This document shows positions 24,935 to 33,938 of a stretch of 64,000 nucleotides of DNA, piece by piece. The first letter of the stretch is position 1. Each line of letters opens with the position of its first letter. The position numbers and the translations under genes are program-made. The stretch comes from Bradyrhizobium sp. CCGUVB4N (GTDB lineage: Bacteria; Pseudomonadota; Alphaproteobacteria; Rhizobiales; Xanthobacteraceae): positions 3,534,001 to 3,598,000 of the forward strand of contig NZ_JANADP010000001.1 in the NCBI RefSeq assembly GCF_024199945.1. The letters run 5' to 3'. The notes under the pieces are model-generated. The model had not been told where the DNA came from. It saw nothing but the letters and a program-made list of their open reading frames with translations, and did no database searches.

Positions 24935-25911
24935 AAGGCCTGCCGCCCGTCCTGATCACGGCCATCGTCCTCGTCGCAGGCTTCGCCCTCTGCGCGCTGC
25001 AGTTTCCCAACATCGCCTCGACCCGCGTGGTCGGCAATCTCCTCACCGACAACGCCTTCCTCGGTATCGTCGCCACCGGCATGACCTTCGTCATCATCTC
25101 CGGCGGCATCGATCTCTCCGTCGGCTCGGTGATCGGCTTTACCACCGTGTTCGTGGCGCTCGCGATCGAGCGCTGGGGCGTGCCTCCGCTGGTCGCTTTC
25201 GTCGCCATCCTCGCACTCTCGGCCGCCTTTGGCGCTGCTATGGGCGCGATCATCCACGTCTTCGACCTGCCGCCCTTCATCGTGACGCTCGCCGGGATGT
25301 TCCTGGCGCGCGGAGCCAGCTTCCTGCTCTCGACGGAATCGGTGCCGATCACCGCGCCGGTCTATTCGACCGTCTCGGACTTCGCGTTGCGCATGCCCGG
25401 GGGCGGGCGATTGACCGCGATCGCGATCATCATGCTCGTGATCGTGATCGGCGGTGCCTTGCTGCTGCACCTCACCCGGTTCGGTGCCAACGTTTATGCG
25501 CTCGGCGGCAGCCGGGCCACGGCGAGCCTGATGGGCGTCGCGGTCGGCAAGATGACAGTGAAGATCTACATGCTGTCGAGCCTGCTTGCGGGCATCGCCG
25601 GCATCGTGTTCTCCTTCTACACCAGCGCCGGCTATTCTCTCTCTGCCGTCGGCGTCGAACTCGATAGCATCGCGGCCGTGGTCATCGGTGGCACGCTGCT
25701 CACGGGCGGGCAGGGCTCGGTGATCGGTACCTTCCTCGGCGTGCTGATTCAGGGCATGATCCAGACCTACATCAATTTCGACGGGACGCTGTCGAGCTGG
25801 TGGACCAAGATCGCGACCGGCGTCTTGCTGTTTGCCTTCATCGCCCTGCAGCAGGGGCTGGTCGCGCTGGCGCGACGGCCGGTGGCGAAACGCGCGGGAG
25901 CCGACTCATGA
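24931..25911 (+). CDS. yjfF: YjfF-like sugar ABC importer permease
   Basis: 326 residues starting MKGLPPVLITAI; a longer open frame upstream belongs to the overlapping permease and is not used. Signature segments are FVIISGGIDLSVGSVIGFTT, DLPPFIVTLAGMFLARG and AVVIGGTLLTGGQGSVIGTF. Overlaps both neighbours by ATGA, so five genes from ytfR to the regulator are continuously coupled. Confidence 0.88.
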   Translation: MKGLPPVLITAIVLVAGFALCALQFPNIASTRVVGNLLTDNAFLGIVATGMTFVIISGGIDLSVGSVIGFTTVFVALAIERWGVPPLVAFVAILALSAAFGAAMGAIIHVFDLPPFIVTLAGMFLARGASFLLSTESVPITAPVYSTVSDFALRMPGGGRLTAIAIIMLVIVIGGALLLHLTRFGANVYALGGSRATASLMGVAVGKMTVKIYMLSSLLAGIAGIVFSFYTSAGYSLSAVGVELDSIAAVVIGGTLLTGGQGSVIGTFLGVLIQGMIQTYINFDGTLSSWWTKIATGVLLFAFIALQQGLVALARRPVAKRAGADS

Positions 25912-26678
25912 CCTCGCGCATCGTCGTCATCCCGACACGGCGGGCCCATTCCAACCACGCGGAGGTCGCCCGCTCAATCGGCGTCGACATCATCGCTAGC
26001 CGCTATGCCGAAGGGGCGCGGCTTCCGGGTGACGCCGAGCTGATCGCGATGTTCGGCGTGTCGCGGCCGGTGCTGCGCGAGAGCGTGAAGACGCTGGTCG
26101 CCAAGGGGCTTTTGACCACCAAGGCGCGGGTCGGCACCGTCGTGCGCGAGCGCACCGCCTGGAACATGTTCGACGCCGACGTGCTGGCCTGGCATCTCGA
26201 CGCCGGCATCGACAAGCGTTTTCTCAACGACCTCGCCGAGATCCGCCTCGCGGTCGAGCCGCGGGCCGCGGCGCTGGCGGCGGCGCAGCGGTCCGAGGAG
26301 GATATCGCGGAGCTTCGCCGCAGCATGGAGCGGATGCGGCTGGAGGCTTCCGATTCCGTCGGCTTTGCCGATGCCGATCTCGCACTGCACGTTGCGGTGG
26401 CGCGGGCATCGGGTAATCTGTTCATGCGCTCGATCGGGCATGTGATCGAGGCCGCCCTGCGCGCCTCGTTCCTGCTCAGTGCCCCGGTCGAGCCGGAGGA
26501 CCGCGATACCGTGCTGCTCTGGCACCAGAAAATCGTCGACGCGATCACGTCCGGCGATGCCGGGGCGGCGTCGGAGGCGATGGTCTACGTCATTCACAAC
26601 GGCATGCGCCGCCATGAGGGCACCGAGATCGAGACGGCCCCCGCCGAGCAGCTGCCGTCTGCGGAAAGTGGAGAATAA
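25908..26678 (+). CDS. GntR-family (FadR subfamily) transcriptional regulator
   Basis: 256 residues. The winged helix is at about 20-85 (AEGARLPGDAELIAMFGVSR, PVLRESVKTLVAKGLLTTKA) and the C-terminal FCD helical domain spans about 105-235 with metal-ligand-like residues (ADLALHVAVARAS, WHQKIVDAI). Members respond to sugar acids or other organic acids. It overlaps the YjfF stop by ATGA, so it is co-transcribed with the importer and probably controls it and the arabinose/galactose oxidation genes, possibly through the palindrome at 21193-21213. Confidence 0.9.
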   Translation: MTSRIVVIPTRRAHSNHAEVARSIGVDIIASRYAEGARLPGDAELIAMFGVSRPVLRESVKTLVAKGLLTTKARVGTVVRERTAWNMFDADVLAWHLDAGIDKRFLNDLAEIRLAVEPRAAALAAAQRSEEDIAELRRSMERMRLEASDSVGFADADLALHVAVARASGNLFMRSIGHVIEAALRASFLLSAPVEPEDRDTVLLWHQKIVDAITSGDAGAASEAMVYVIHNGMRRHEGTEIETAPAEQLPSAESGE

Positions 26679-26680
26679 GC

Positions 26681-27607
26681 GTGACTGAACTTCGCATCGC
26701 CATCGTCGGCTTCGGCAAGATTGCGCGCGACCAGCATGTCGGCGCGATTGCCGCAGTGCCAGGCGCGATGCTCGCTGCAATCGCGAGCCGCAACGCATCG
26801 CTGCCGAGCGTACCGCATTTCGCGACCGTCGAGGAGTTGTTGGAGAAGGGACCGCAGATCGACGCGGTGTCGCTCTGCACGCCGCCGCAGGTGCGTCGCG
26901 CCCAGGCTGCCGCGGCGCTCGCCGCGGGCAAGCATGTCATGCTGGAGAAGCCGCCCGGCATCGGCGTTGCCGAGCTCGGTCCGTTGATCGCGATGGCGGT
27001 GGAGGCAGACCGGACCCTGTTTGCAACCTGGCATTCGCGCCATGCACCTGCGGTCGAGCCGGCCCGCGAATGGCTGGCTGCGCAGCGGATCAGATCGGTG
27101 CATATCAATTGGAAGGAAGACGTCCGCGTCTGGCATCCCGGCCAAGCCTGGATCTGGGAACCGGGCGGGCTCGGCGTGTTCGATCCCGGCATCAACGCGT
27201 TGTCGATCCTGACCCGCATCCTGCCGAAGCCGGTGTTTGTCACCGCGGCTGAACTCGCTTTTCCCGCCAATTGCCAGTCGCCGATTGCCGCCAATTTGAC
27301 GTTGACCGATATCGACGGCCTGCCGATCACAGCTGAATTTGACTTCCGCCAGACCGGGCCGCAGAGCTGGGATATCCTGGTCGAAACCGACGAAGGCCGG
27401 ATGACCTTGTCCCGCGGCGGCAGGGTCATGGCGGTCGACGGCAAGGTTGTCGCCGACGCACCTGATGAGGAATATCGCGAACTGTATCGGCGCTTCGTCA
27501 AGCTCGCCGCGACCGGCGCGAGCGACGTCGACCTGGCGCCGCTTCGTCTCGTTGCCGACGCTTTCCTGCTCGGCAGGCGCAACATCGTCGAACCGTTTGT
27601 GGACTAG
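26681..27607 (+). CDS. L-arabinose/D-galactose 1-dehydrogenase (Gfo/Idh/MocA family)
   Basis: 308 residues. The N-terminal Rossmann fold begins LRIAIVGFGKIARDQH, has LCTPPQVRRAQA and AGKHVMLEKPPG (the catalytic EKP lysine), and the C-terminal sheet domain contains WKEDVRVWHPGQAWIWEPGG and FDPGINALSILTRI. These segments and the length match the Azospirillum brasilense L-arabinose 1-dehydrogenase as I recall it, which oxidises L-arabinose or D-galactose to the lactone with NAD(P)+. The start is GTG with GGAGAA upstream, 2 bp after the regulator. The next genes are mutarotase and lactonase, fitting the same pathway. Confidence 0.87.
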   Translation: MTELRIAIVGFGKIARDQHVGAIAAVPGAMLAAIASRNASLPSVPHFATVEELLEKGPQIDAVSLCTPPQVRRAQAAAALAAGKHVMLEKPPGIGVAELGPLIAMAVEADRTLFATWHSRHAPAVEPAREWLAAQRIRSVHINWKEDVRVWHPGQAWIWEPGGLGVFDPGINALSILTRILPKPVFVTAAELAFPANCQSPIAANLTLTDIDGLPITAEFDFRQTGPQSWDILVETDEGRMTLSRGGRVMAVDGKVVADAPDEEYRELYRRFVKLAATGASDVDLAPLRLVADAFLLGRRNIVEPFVD

Positions 27608-27609
27608 AC

Positions 27610-28686
27610 ATGGCTGGCTCAAGAACAACAAAAGACGCTTTTGGAACGCTGCCTGATGGACGCAAGGTCGAGCGCATCGTGCTGCGCGGGGAGGGCGGGT
27701 TCGAGGCTCGCATCATCACCCATGGCGCGGTGATCCAGGCGCTGATCGCGCCGGACGCGAAGGGCGGTTGCGACGACGTCGTGCTCGGCCATGATGCCTT
27801 TGACGGCTATCTCGCCGAACGGAAGTTTTTTGGCGCGACCGTCGGCCGCTATGCCAACCGTATCGCCAACGGGCAGTTCTCGCTCGATGGCGAGACCTTC
27901 CGGCTGCCAATCAACAACGGCCCGAATGCGCTGCATGGCGGCCTCGATGGCTTCGACCGCAAGCTCTGGGACATTGCCGAGCTCGACGATGGCGCCAGCC
28001 CCGCAGTCACGCTGACCTACACCAGCCCGCATGGCGAGGAGAATTATCCCGGCAAGCTCGATGTACGCCTGACCTATCGCGTCACCGGCCCGACCGAGCT
28101 GTCGCTGACGATGGAGGCACGGACCGACCGCCCGACCATCGTCAATTTGACCAACCACAGCTTCTTCAATCTGGAAGGCGCGACCTCGGGCAAGTCCATC
28201 CTCGATCACAGGCTGACGGTTGAGGCCGAGCATTTCCTGGCGATCGACCCCACTGCGATTCCGCTGCCGGAGCCGCCGCGCGCAGTGGCGGGCACGCCAT
28301 TCGATTTTCGTGAGGCCCACGCGGTCGGCGCGCGCATCCGCGAGAACGATCAGCAATTGCGCAACGGCAAGGGCTACGACCACACCTACTGCCTCGCGCG
28401 CGACGGCAAGCTTGCGCTCGCGGCCCGGCTGGAGGCGCCACAGTCGGGGCGGATCATGGAACTGCTGACCGATCAGCCCGGCTTGCAGGTCTATTCCGGC
28501 AACTATCTCGACGGCACGATCTCAGGCAAGGGCGGCAAGCTGATCCGGCAGTCGGATGCGTTGTGCCTGGAGCCCCACATGTGGCCCAATTCACCGAACC
28601 GGCCTGATTTTCCGAGCCCGCGCCTTGATCCCGGCGGCGTCTATCGGCATCACACCGTCTATCGCTTTGCCGTGAGGACGCCATGA
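27610..28686 (+). CDS. galM: Aldose 1-epimerase (galactose mutarotase)
   Basis: 358 residues. The beta-sandwich family features are GATVGRYANRIANGQF, NNGPNALHGGLDGFDRKLWD and the catalytic histidine in VNLTNHSFFNLEG, with the catalytic glutamate in the C-terminal region (CLEPHMWPNSPN). It interconverts alpha and beta anomers of sugars, supplying the form used by the dehydrogenase encoded 2 bp upstream. No signal peptide is evident, so it is cytoplasmic. The stop overlaps the lactonase start (ATGA). Confidence 0.9.
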   Translation: MAGSRTTKDAFGTLPDGRKVERIVLRGEGGFEARIITHGAVIQALIAPDAKGGCDDVVLGHDAFDGYLAERKFFGATVGRYANRIANGQFSLDGETFRLPINNGPNALHGGLDGFDRKLWDIAELDDGASPAVTLTYTSPHGEENYPGKLDVRLTYRVTGPTELSLTMEARTDRPTIVNLTNHSFFNLEGATSGKSILDHRLTVEAEHFLAIDPTAIPLPEPPRAVAGTPFDFREAHAVGARIRENDQQLRNGKGYDHTYCLARDGKLALAARLEAPQSGRIMELLTDQPGLQVYSGNYLDGTISGKGGKLIRQSDALCLEPHMWPNSPNRPDFPSPRLDPGGVYRHHTVYRFAVRTP

Positions 28687-29564
28687 TGGAAGAGGTGCCG
28701 ACCTCGGTTCTCTCCGCCGAACACTGTCACCTCGGTGAAGGTCCGACCTACGATGTCGCCACCGATACCGCGTGGTGGTTTGATATTCGCGAGGGACGCC
28801 TGTTCGAGGCGCATCTCGGCGGTGGCACAATCCGTGTCCATGCGCTTGGCCGGATGGCGAGCGCGCTTGGACGGATCGATGCCGAACGCCAGCTGGTCGT
28901 CGCGGAAGATGGTTGTTACGTCCGCACGCTCGCCGATGGCGCGATGACGCTGTTCTGCCCGCTCGAGGCGGATAATCCCGCGACGCGCTCCAACGATTGT
29001 CGCGTCCATCAATCCGGCACGTTCTGGATCGGCACCATGGGACGCAAGGCCGAGCGGGGGGCGGGCGCGATCTACGCATTGCACCGCGGTAAAATCTCGA
29101 CGCTGTTTCCCGGCATCAGCATTCCCAACTCGATCTGCTTCTCGCCCGATGGCGCGACCGGCTATTTCACCGATACCGCGCGCGCCGTGCTCTATGCGGT
29201 GCCGCTCAATCCCGCCACCGGCCTGCCGCGCGGCGAGCCGGAGGTGCTGCTGCGCCACACCGGCATCGGCGGGCTCGACGGCTCCGTGTGCGATGCCGAT
29301 GGGCAAATCTGGAACGCTTGCTGGGGCGCGGGCCGCGTCGATGTCTACTCGCCGCAAGGCGAGCACCTGCGCTCGTTGCGGGTGCCGGCCAGGCAGGCGA
29401 GCTGTCCCGCTTTCGTCGGCGCCGATCTGTCGCGCCTGCTCGTCACCTCGGCCTGGCAGGATATGGATGCGGAGGCGCGCGCCGCCGATCCACAGGCCGG
29501 TTGCACCTTTCTGCTACAAGCCTCCGCGCGCGGTCGCGCGGAGCCCGACGTCAAGCTCGCATAG
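28683..29564 (+). CDS. SMP-30/gluconolaconase-family sugar lactonase
   Basis: 293 residues, six-bladed beta-propeller. Metal-binding family motifs are HLGEGPTYD near the N-terminus, NDCRVHQSGTFWIGTMG in the middle, IPNSICFSPDGATGYFTDT and GGLDGSVCDADGQIWNACWG. It would hydrolyse the L-arabinono- or D-galactono-lactone made by the dehydrogenase to the open acid. A second ATG two codons in is possible, but the ATGA overlap favours 28683. Last gene of this run before chvE. Confidence 0.88.
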   Translation: MMEEVPTSVLSAEHCHLGEGPTYDVATDTAWWFDIREGRLFEAHLGGGTIRVHALGRMASALGRIDAERQLVVAEDGCYVRTLADGAMTLFCPLEADNPATRSNDCRVHQSGTFWIGTMGRKAERGAGAIYALHRGKISTLFPGISIPNSICFSPDGATGYFTDTARAVLYAVPLNPATGLPRGEPEVLLRHTGIGGLDGSVCDADGQIWNACWGAGRVDVYSPQGEHLRSLRVPARQASCPAFVGADLSRLLVTSAWQDMDAEARAADPQAGCTFLLQASARGRAEPDVKLA

Positions 29565-29638
29565 GAGATCCCAAGCCGACCTTTACCTCTGTTCTCGACG
29601 ACACTAAGAAGCAATCTGACACCCAAAGGGAGTGAAGC

Positions 29639-30712
29639 ATGTTGAAATTGAAGACGACATTTCTCGCACTGGCGCTGGCCGGTGCTGCATCGATGGCCGC
29701 AGGCGTCACCGCCTCCGCCCAGGACAAGGCGACCGTGGGTATCGCGATGCCGACGAAATCCTCGGCGCGCTGGATCGACGACGGCAACAACATGGTCAAG
29801 GTGCTGAAGGAGCGCGGCTACAACACCGACCTGCAATATGCCGAGGACGACATCCCGAACCAGCTCTCGCAGGTCGAGAACATGGTGACCAAGGGCGCCA
29901 AGGCGCTGGTGATCGCCGCGATCGACGGCACCACGCTGTCCGACGTGCTCAAGCAGGCCAAGGCAAAGGGCATCACCGTGATCGCCTATGATCGCCTGAT
30001 CCGCGGCACGCCGAATGTCGACTATTACGCGACCTTCGATAATTTCCAGGTCGGCGTGCTGCAAGCGGAATCGATCGAGAAGGGGCTTGGCCTCAAGGAA
30101 GGCAAGGGTCCGTTCAACATCGAGCTGTTCGGCGGCTCGCCCGACGACAACAACGCCTACTTCTTCTACAACGGCGCGATGAGCGTGCTGAAGCCCTATA
30201 TCGACAGCGGCAAGCTCGTGGTCGCCTCCGGTCAGATGGGCATGGACAAGGTCGCGACCTTGCGCTGGGACGGCGCCACCGCCCAGGCCCGCATGGACAA
30301 CCTGCTCAGTGCCTACTACGGCAACAAGAAGGTCAACGCGGTGCTGTCGCCCTATGACGGCCTCTCGATCGGCATCATCTCCTCGCTGAAGGGCGTGGGC
30401 TATGGCAGCGCCGATCAGCCGATGCCGATCATCTCGGGACAGGATGCCGAGGTGCCCTCGATCAAGGCCATGCTGCGCGGGGATCAGTACTCGACCATCT
30501 TCAAGGACACCCGCGATCTCGCCAAGGTGACCGCCGACATGGTCGACGCCGCGCTGGCCGGCAAGCAGGTGACGGTCAACGACACCAAGACCTATGAGAA
30601 CGGCTCCAAAACCGTGCCGTCCTATCTGCTGAAGCCGGTCGTGGTGTATAAGGACAATTGGGAGAAGACCCTGGTTGACAGCGGCTACTACAAGAAGTCG
30701 CAGTTCCAGTAA
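29639..30712 (+). CDS. chvE: ChvE-type multiple-sugar-binding periplasmic protein
   Basis: 357 residues with a Sec signal ending VTASAQ. Highly characteristic segments include [73 protein letters not shown] and [20 protein letters not shown], matching Agrobacterium ChvE. It delivers aldoses such as arabinose, galactose and glucose to the GguAB importer; in Agrobacterium it also signals through VirA, for which nothing is present here. AAGGGAG lies 6 bp upstream of the start. Confidence 0.93.
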   Translation: MLKLKTTFLALALAGAASMAAGVTASAQDKATVGIAMPTKSSARWIDDGNNMVKVLKERGYNTDLQYAEDDIPNQLSQVENMVTKGAKALVIAAIDGTTLSDVLKQAKAKGITVIAYDRLIRGTPNVDYYATFDNFQVGVLQAESIEKGLGLKEGKGPFNIELFGGSPDDNNAYFFYNGAMSVLKPYIDSGKLVVASGQMGMDKVATLRWDGATAQARMDNLLSAYYGNKKVNAVLSPYDGLSIGIISSLKGVGYGSADQPMPIISGQDAEVPSIKAMLRGDQYSTIFKDTRDLAKVTADMVDAALAGKQVTVNDTKTYENGSKTVPSYLLKPVVVYKDNWEKTLVDSGYYKKSQFQ

Positions 30713-30725
30713 GACTCTCGAGTTT

Positions 30726-30751
30726 CCCTCTCCCCGTTCGCGGGGGGAGGG
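30726..30751 (+). other. Stem-loop between chvE and gguA
   Basis: CCCTCTCCCC and GGGGGGAGGG pair with one mismatch around GTTCGC. It lies 13 bp after the chvE stop, lacks a T-run, and resembles the half-element found at 62811-62969. Likely mRNA stabiliser or attenuator giving more SBP than transporter. Confidence 0.6.
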
Positions 30752-30775
30752 ATCTAACGGATGGGACGCAACGCA

Positions 30776-32353
30776 ATGACCGCCATGCTGGAGATGCGTA
30801 ACGTCAGCAAGAGCTTTTCCGGTGTGCAGGCTCTGCGCGACGTCAATTTCTCGGTCGAAGCTGGCCAGATCCACGCCCTTGTCGGTGAGAATGGTGCTGG
30901 CAAGTCGACCTTGATGAAGGTGCTGAGCGGGGTCTATCCGGCAGGCAGCTACGAGGGCACCATCGTCTTCGAGGGCGAGGAACGCCGCTTCCGCGACATC
31001 AACGATTCCGAGGCGCTCGGCATCATCATCATCCACCAGGAGCTGGCGCTGATCCCGCTGATGTCGATCGCGGAGAATATCTTTCTCTCGCATCCGCCAT
31101 CAAAGTTCGGCGTGATCGATCGCGACCAGGTCTACAAGCGTACCCAGGAGTTGCTGGCGCAGGTCGGTCTGAAGGAATCGCCGGATACGCTGATCACCGA
31201 TCTCGGCGTCGGCAAGCAGCAACTGGTCGAGATCGCCAAGGCGCTGTCCAAGCGTGTCCGGATGCTGATCCTGGACGAGCCGACGGCGAGCCTAAACGAG
31301 GCCGACAGCGCCGCCTTGCTGGAACGCCTGATGAAATTCCGCGAGCAGGGCATCGGCTCGATCCTGATCTCGCACAAGCTCAACGAGGTTGCCAAGGTCG
31401 CGGACCACATTACCGTGCTGCGCGACGGCCGCACTGTCGACGGCATCGACTGCCGCGCCGAGCCGATCCAGGAAGACCGCATCATCCGCAGCATGGTCAA
31501 CCGCGATCTCGCCCATCGCTTCCCCGAGCGAAGCGCGAAGATCGGCGAGCCCGTGCTCGCGGTTTCGAACTGGTCGGTCTATCACCCCATCCATCCCGAC
31601 CGGCAGGTGATCAAGAACGTCAATTTCGGCGTCAGGCGCGGCGAGGTCGTCGGCATCGCCGGGCTGATGGGCGCCGGCCGAACCGAGTTCGCCATGAGCC
31701 TGTTCGGCCGCTCCTGGGGCACCCATATCAGCGGCCGCATCGCCCTCGAAGGCCATGAGATCTCCCTGCCGAGCGTCGCAGCTGCAATCGATGCCGGCCT
31801 TGCCTATGTCACCGAGGACCGCAAGCAGCTCGGCCTGATCCTGGCCGACGACGTCCGCAAGAACATTACGCTGGCAAGCCTCAACCAGGTCGCGCCGGGG
31901 CGGGTGATCGACGACATCGCCGAGCTGAAGGTCGCCAGCGACTACCGCAACCGCATGCGGATCCGCTGTTCCGACGTCTACCAGGAGACCGGCCAGCTTT
32001 CCGGCGGGAACCAGCAGAAGGTCGTGCTGTCGAAATGGCTGATGACCGACCCCAAGGTGCTGATCCTGGACGAGCCGACCAGGGGCATCGACGTCGGTGC
32101 CAAATACGAGATTTACTGTATCATCAACGAGCTTGCGGAAGCCGGCCGCGGCGTGGTGGTGATCTCCTCGGAGATGCCCGAGCTGCTCGGCATCTGCGAC
32201 CGCATCTGCGTCATGAACGACGGGGCCTTTGTCGGCGAGTTCCCGGGCGCCGAGGCGACACAGGAAAAGATCATGCGCGCCATCATGCGCAACGAACGAA
32301 GCAACGGTAACGGCGCGGTCGAGGCCGCGGAGATGGGAGGATCGCAGCCATGA
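30776..32353 (+). CDS. gguA: GguA-type sugar ABC importer ATPase
   Basis: About 525 residues from MTAMLEMRNVSKSF; an in-frame ATG at 30761 with GGAGGG upstream would add five residues and cannot be excluded. Two ATPase domains: GENGAGKST with LILDEPTASLNEADS, then the degenerate GLMGAGRTEFAMSL with LSGGNQQKVVLSKWL and LILDEPTRGIDVGA. Together with ChvE and GguB it forms the multiple-sugar importer. Confidence 0.91.
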   Translation: MTAMLEMRNVSKSFSGVQALRDVNFSVEAGQIHALVGENGAGKSTLMKVLSGVYPAGSYEGTIVFEGEERRFRDINDSEALGIIIIHQELALIPLMSIAENIFLSHPPSKFGVIDRDQVYKRTQELLAQVGLKESPDTLITDLGVGKQQLVEIAKALSKRVRMLILDEPTASLNEADSAALLERLMKFREQGIGSILISHKLNEVAKVADHITVLRDGRTVDGIDCRAEPIQEDRIIRSMVNRDLAHRFPERSAKIGEPVLAVSNWSVYHPIHPDRQVIKNVNFGVRRGEVVGIAGLMGAGRTEFAMSLFGRSWGTHISGRIALEGHEISLPSVAAAIDAGLAYVTEDRKQLGLILADDVRKNITLASLNQVAPGRVIDDIAELKVASDYRNRMRIRCSDVYQETGQLSGGNQQKVVLSKWLMTDPKVLILDEPTRGIDVGAKYEIYCIINELAEAGRGVVVISSEMPELLGICDRICVMNDGAFVGEFPGAEATQEKIMRAIMRNERSNGNGAVEAAEMGGSQP

Positions 32354-33540
32354 CCGACAAGACGGTTTCGCTGCCCGAGGAGCGCCGCCACGGCAGCTTC
32401 ATCAAGAACAATCTGCGCAACTACGGCATGCTGATGTCGCTGGTCGCGATCATGCTGTTCTTCCAGGTCATGACCGGCGGTACGCTGCTGCAGCCGCTCA
32501 ACCTGACCAATCTGGTGCTGCAGAACAGCTACATCGTCATCATGGCGCTGGGCATGCTGCTGGTGATCGTCACCGGTCATATCGACCTGTCGGTCGGTTC
32601 GGTCGCGGGGTTCGTCGGTGCGGTCGCCGCTCTGCTCATGGTGACCTACAAGGTCGACTACACGCTCGCCTTCCTCATCTGCCTCGCTGTCGGCGCGGCC
32701 ATCGGCGCCGCGCAGGGTTATTGGGTCGCCTATTTCAAGATCCCGTCCTTCATCGTGACCCTGGCCGGCATGCTGGTGTTCAAGGGCCTCGCGCTCGCGG
32801 TGTTGCAGGGCCAGTCGCTCGGCCCGTTCCCGTCGACCTTCCAGAAGCTGTCGTCGGGCTTCATTCCGGAACTGCTGCCCGAGGCCGGCACGCTGCATCC
32901 GACCTCCATGCTGATCGGCGCGGTGCTGGCGCTGGGTCTGGTCTACGCCAGCGCCAAGGGCCGCGCGCGTGAGGTCTCGCACGGCATCGAGGTCGAGCCC
33001 TTTGGCTTCTTTCTCGGCAAAAGTGTCGTGCTGGCCCTCGCGGTGCTCTATTTCACCTATCTGATCGCGACCTATCGCGGCCTGCCCAACGTGCTGGTGA
33101 TCATGAGCGCCCTGATCGCGCTCTATGGTTTCGTCACCCGCCGTACCGTGATCGGCCGTCAGATCTATGCCGTCGGCGGCAACGCCAAGGCGGCAGGCCT
33201 GTCGGGCATCAAGACCGAGCGGCTGACCTTCTTCACCTTCGTCAACATGGGCGTGCTGGCCGCGCTCGCCGGGCTCGTCTTCGCAGCCCGCCTCAACACC
33301 GCGACCCCGAAAGCGGGCCTCGGCTTCGAGCTCGACGTCATCGCCGCCTGCTTCATCGGCGGCGCATCGGCCTATGGCGGCGTCGGGCGCGTCGGCGGCG
33401 CCGTGGTCGGCGCCATGATCATGGGCGTGATGAACAACGGCATGTCCATCCTCGGCATCGGCATCGACTACCAGCAGGTCATCAAGGGCCTGGTGTTGCT
33501 CGGAGCCGTGTGCATCGACGTTTACAATCAGCGGCGGTAG
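32350..33540 (+). CDS. gguB: GguB-type sugar ABC importer permease
   Basis: 396 residues and about ten membrane spans, longer than RbsC-type permeases, as is typical of GguB/XylH. Conserved segments are LGMLLVIVTGHIDLSVGSVA, IPSFIVTLAGMLVFKGLALA and ACFIGGASAYGGVGRVGGAV. The ATG overlaps the gguA stop. A type 1 repeat starts 16 bp after its stop codon and the operon probably ends there. Confidence 0.91.
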   Translation: MTDKTVSLPEERRHGSFIKNNLRNYGMLMSLVAIMLFFQVMTGGTLLQPLNLTNLVLQNSYIVIMALGMLLVIVTGHIDLSVGSVAGFVGAVAALLMVTYKVDYTLAFLICLAVGAAIGAAQGYWVAYFKIPSFIVTLAGMLVFKGLALAVLQGQSLGPFPSTFQKLSSGFIPELLPEAGTLHPTSMLIGAVLALGLVYASAKGRAREVSHGIEVEPFGFFLGKSVVLALAVLYFTYLIATYRGLPNVLVIMSALIALYGFVTRRTVIGRQIYAVGGNAKAAGLSGIKTERLTFFTFVNMGVLAALAGLVFAARLNTATPKAGLGFELDVIAACFIGGASAYGGVGRVGGAVVGAMIMGVMNNGMSILGIGIDYQQVIKGLVLLGAVCIDVYNQRR

Positions 33541-33555
33541 CTATATCGGCGATGC

Positions 33556-33643
33556 CGTAGGGTGGGCAAAGGCGCAGCGCGCCGTGCCCACCGTCTGTCC
33601 CCGATGAGAGAGAAGTGGTGGGCACGCTTCGCTTGGCCCATCC
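33556..33643. repeat. Palindromic intergenic repeat, type 1, copy B
   Basis: Starts CGTAGGGTGGGCAAAGGCG and contains GCCGTGCCCACC, then GTGGGCACGCTTCGC, sharing these blocks with 10785-10875. The right end (TTGGCCCATCCGG) is more diverged than in copy A. Confidence 0.8.
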
Positions 33644-33651
33644 GGCAGCTG

Positions 33652-33807
33652 TTATTGCGTCGTGAACAGCACCGTCGCGATGGCGACGGAGAGGCTCACC
33701 GCTGAGACGGTCGCCACCGTCGACAGCACACCCATCTTCCGCAACGCGATCGCGAACACGATGATGATCGGCGTCGCGGTCATCAGCCCGAGTTGTGCTT
33801 CGCTCAT
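33652..33807 (-). CDS. 51-residue putative membrane peptide opposite the nor operon
   Basis: Too short for usual ORF cut-offs. It reads MSEAQLGLMTATPIIIVFAI and continues with ALRKMGVLSTVATVSAVSLS and a short hydrophobic end, so it could span the membrane twice. GGAG lies 11 bp upstream of the ATG. It is divergent from norE, with its start 62 bp left of the Fnr-like palindrome. I do not recognise it; it may be an unannotated small protein or a chance frame. Confidence 0.45.
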   Translation of the reverse strand: MSEAQLGLMTATPIIIVFAIALRKMGVLSTVATVSAVSLSVAIATVLFTTQ

Positions 33808-33868
33808 CCTTGTTCGCTGCTCCGTGAAACGCTGAGGCGGTTCTTACCGCGCACCAGCGTCTTCCAGT

Positions 33869-33882
33869 TTGTCCTGCGACAA
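33869..33882. promoter_or_regulatory. Fnr/NnrR-type palindrome upstream of norE
   Basis: TTGTC and GACAA flank CTGC in a perfect palindrome, fitting the TTG-N8-CAA frame of Fnr/FixK/NnrR sites. A TATGGC at 33905-33910 could be the -10, placing the palindrome about 40 bp upstream of the transcription start, a usual activator position. The nor genes of rhizobia are known to be activated this way by NnrR or FixK2. Confidence 0.6.
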
Positions 33883-33938
33883 ATTCCGAACTGGATCGGT
33901 GAGCTATGGCTGGCCGGTGTCCTGATCCGGAAGAGCAG

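Noticed and set aside
29345..31093. 582-residue open frame on the minus strand across the lactonase, chvE and gguA genes
   Set aside because: It spans two intergenic junctions of well-supported plus-strand genes and has no domain signature.
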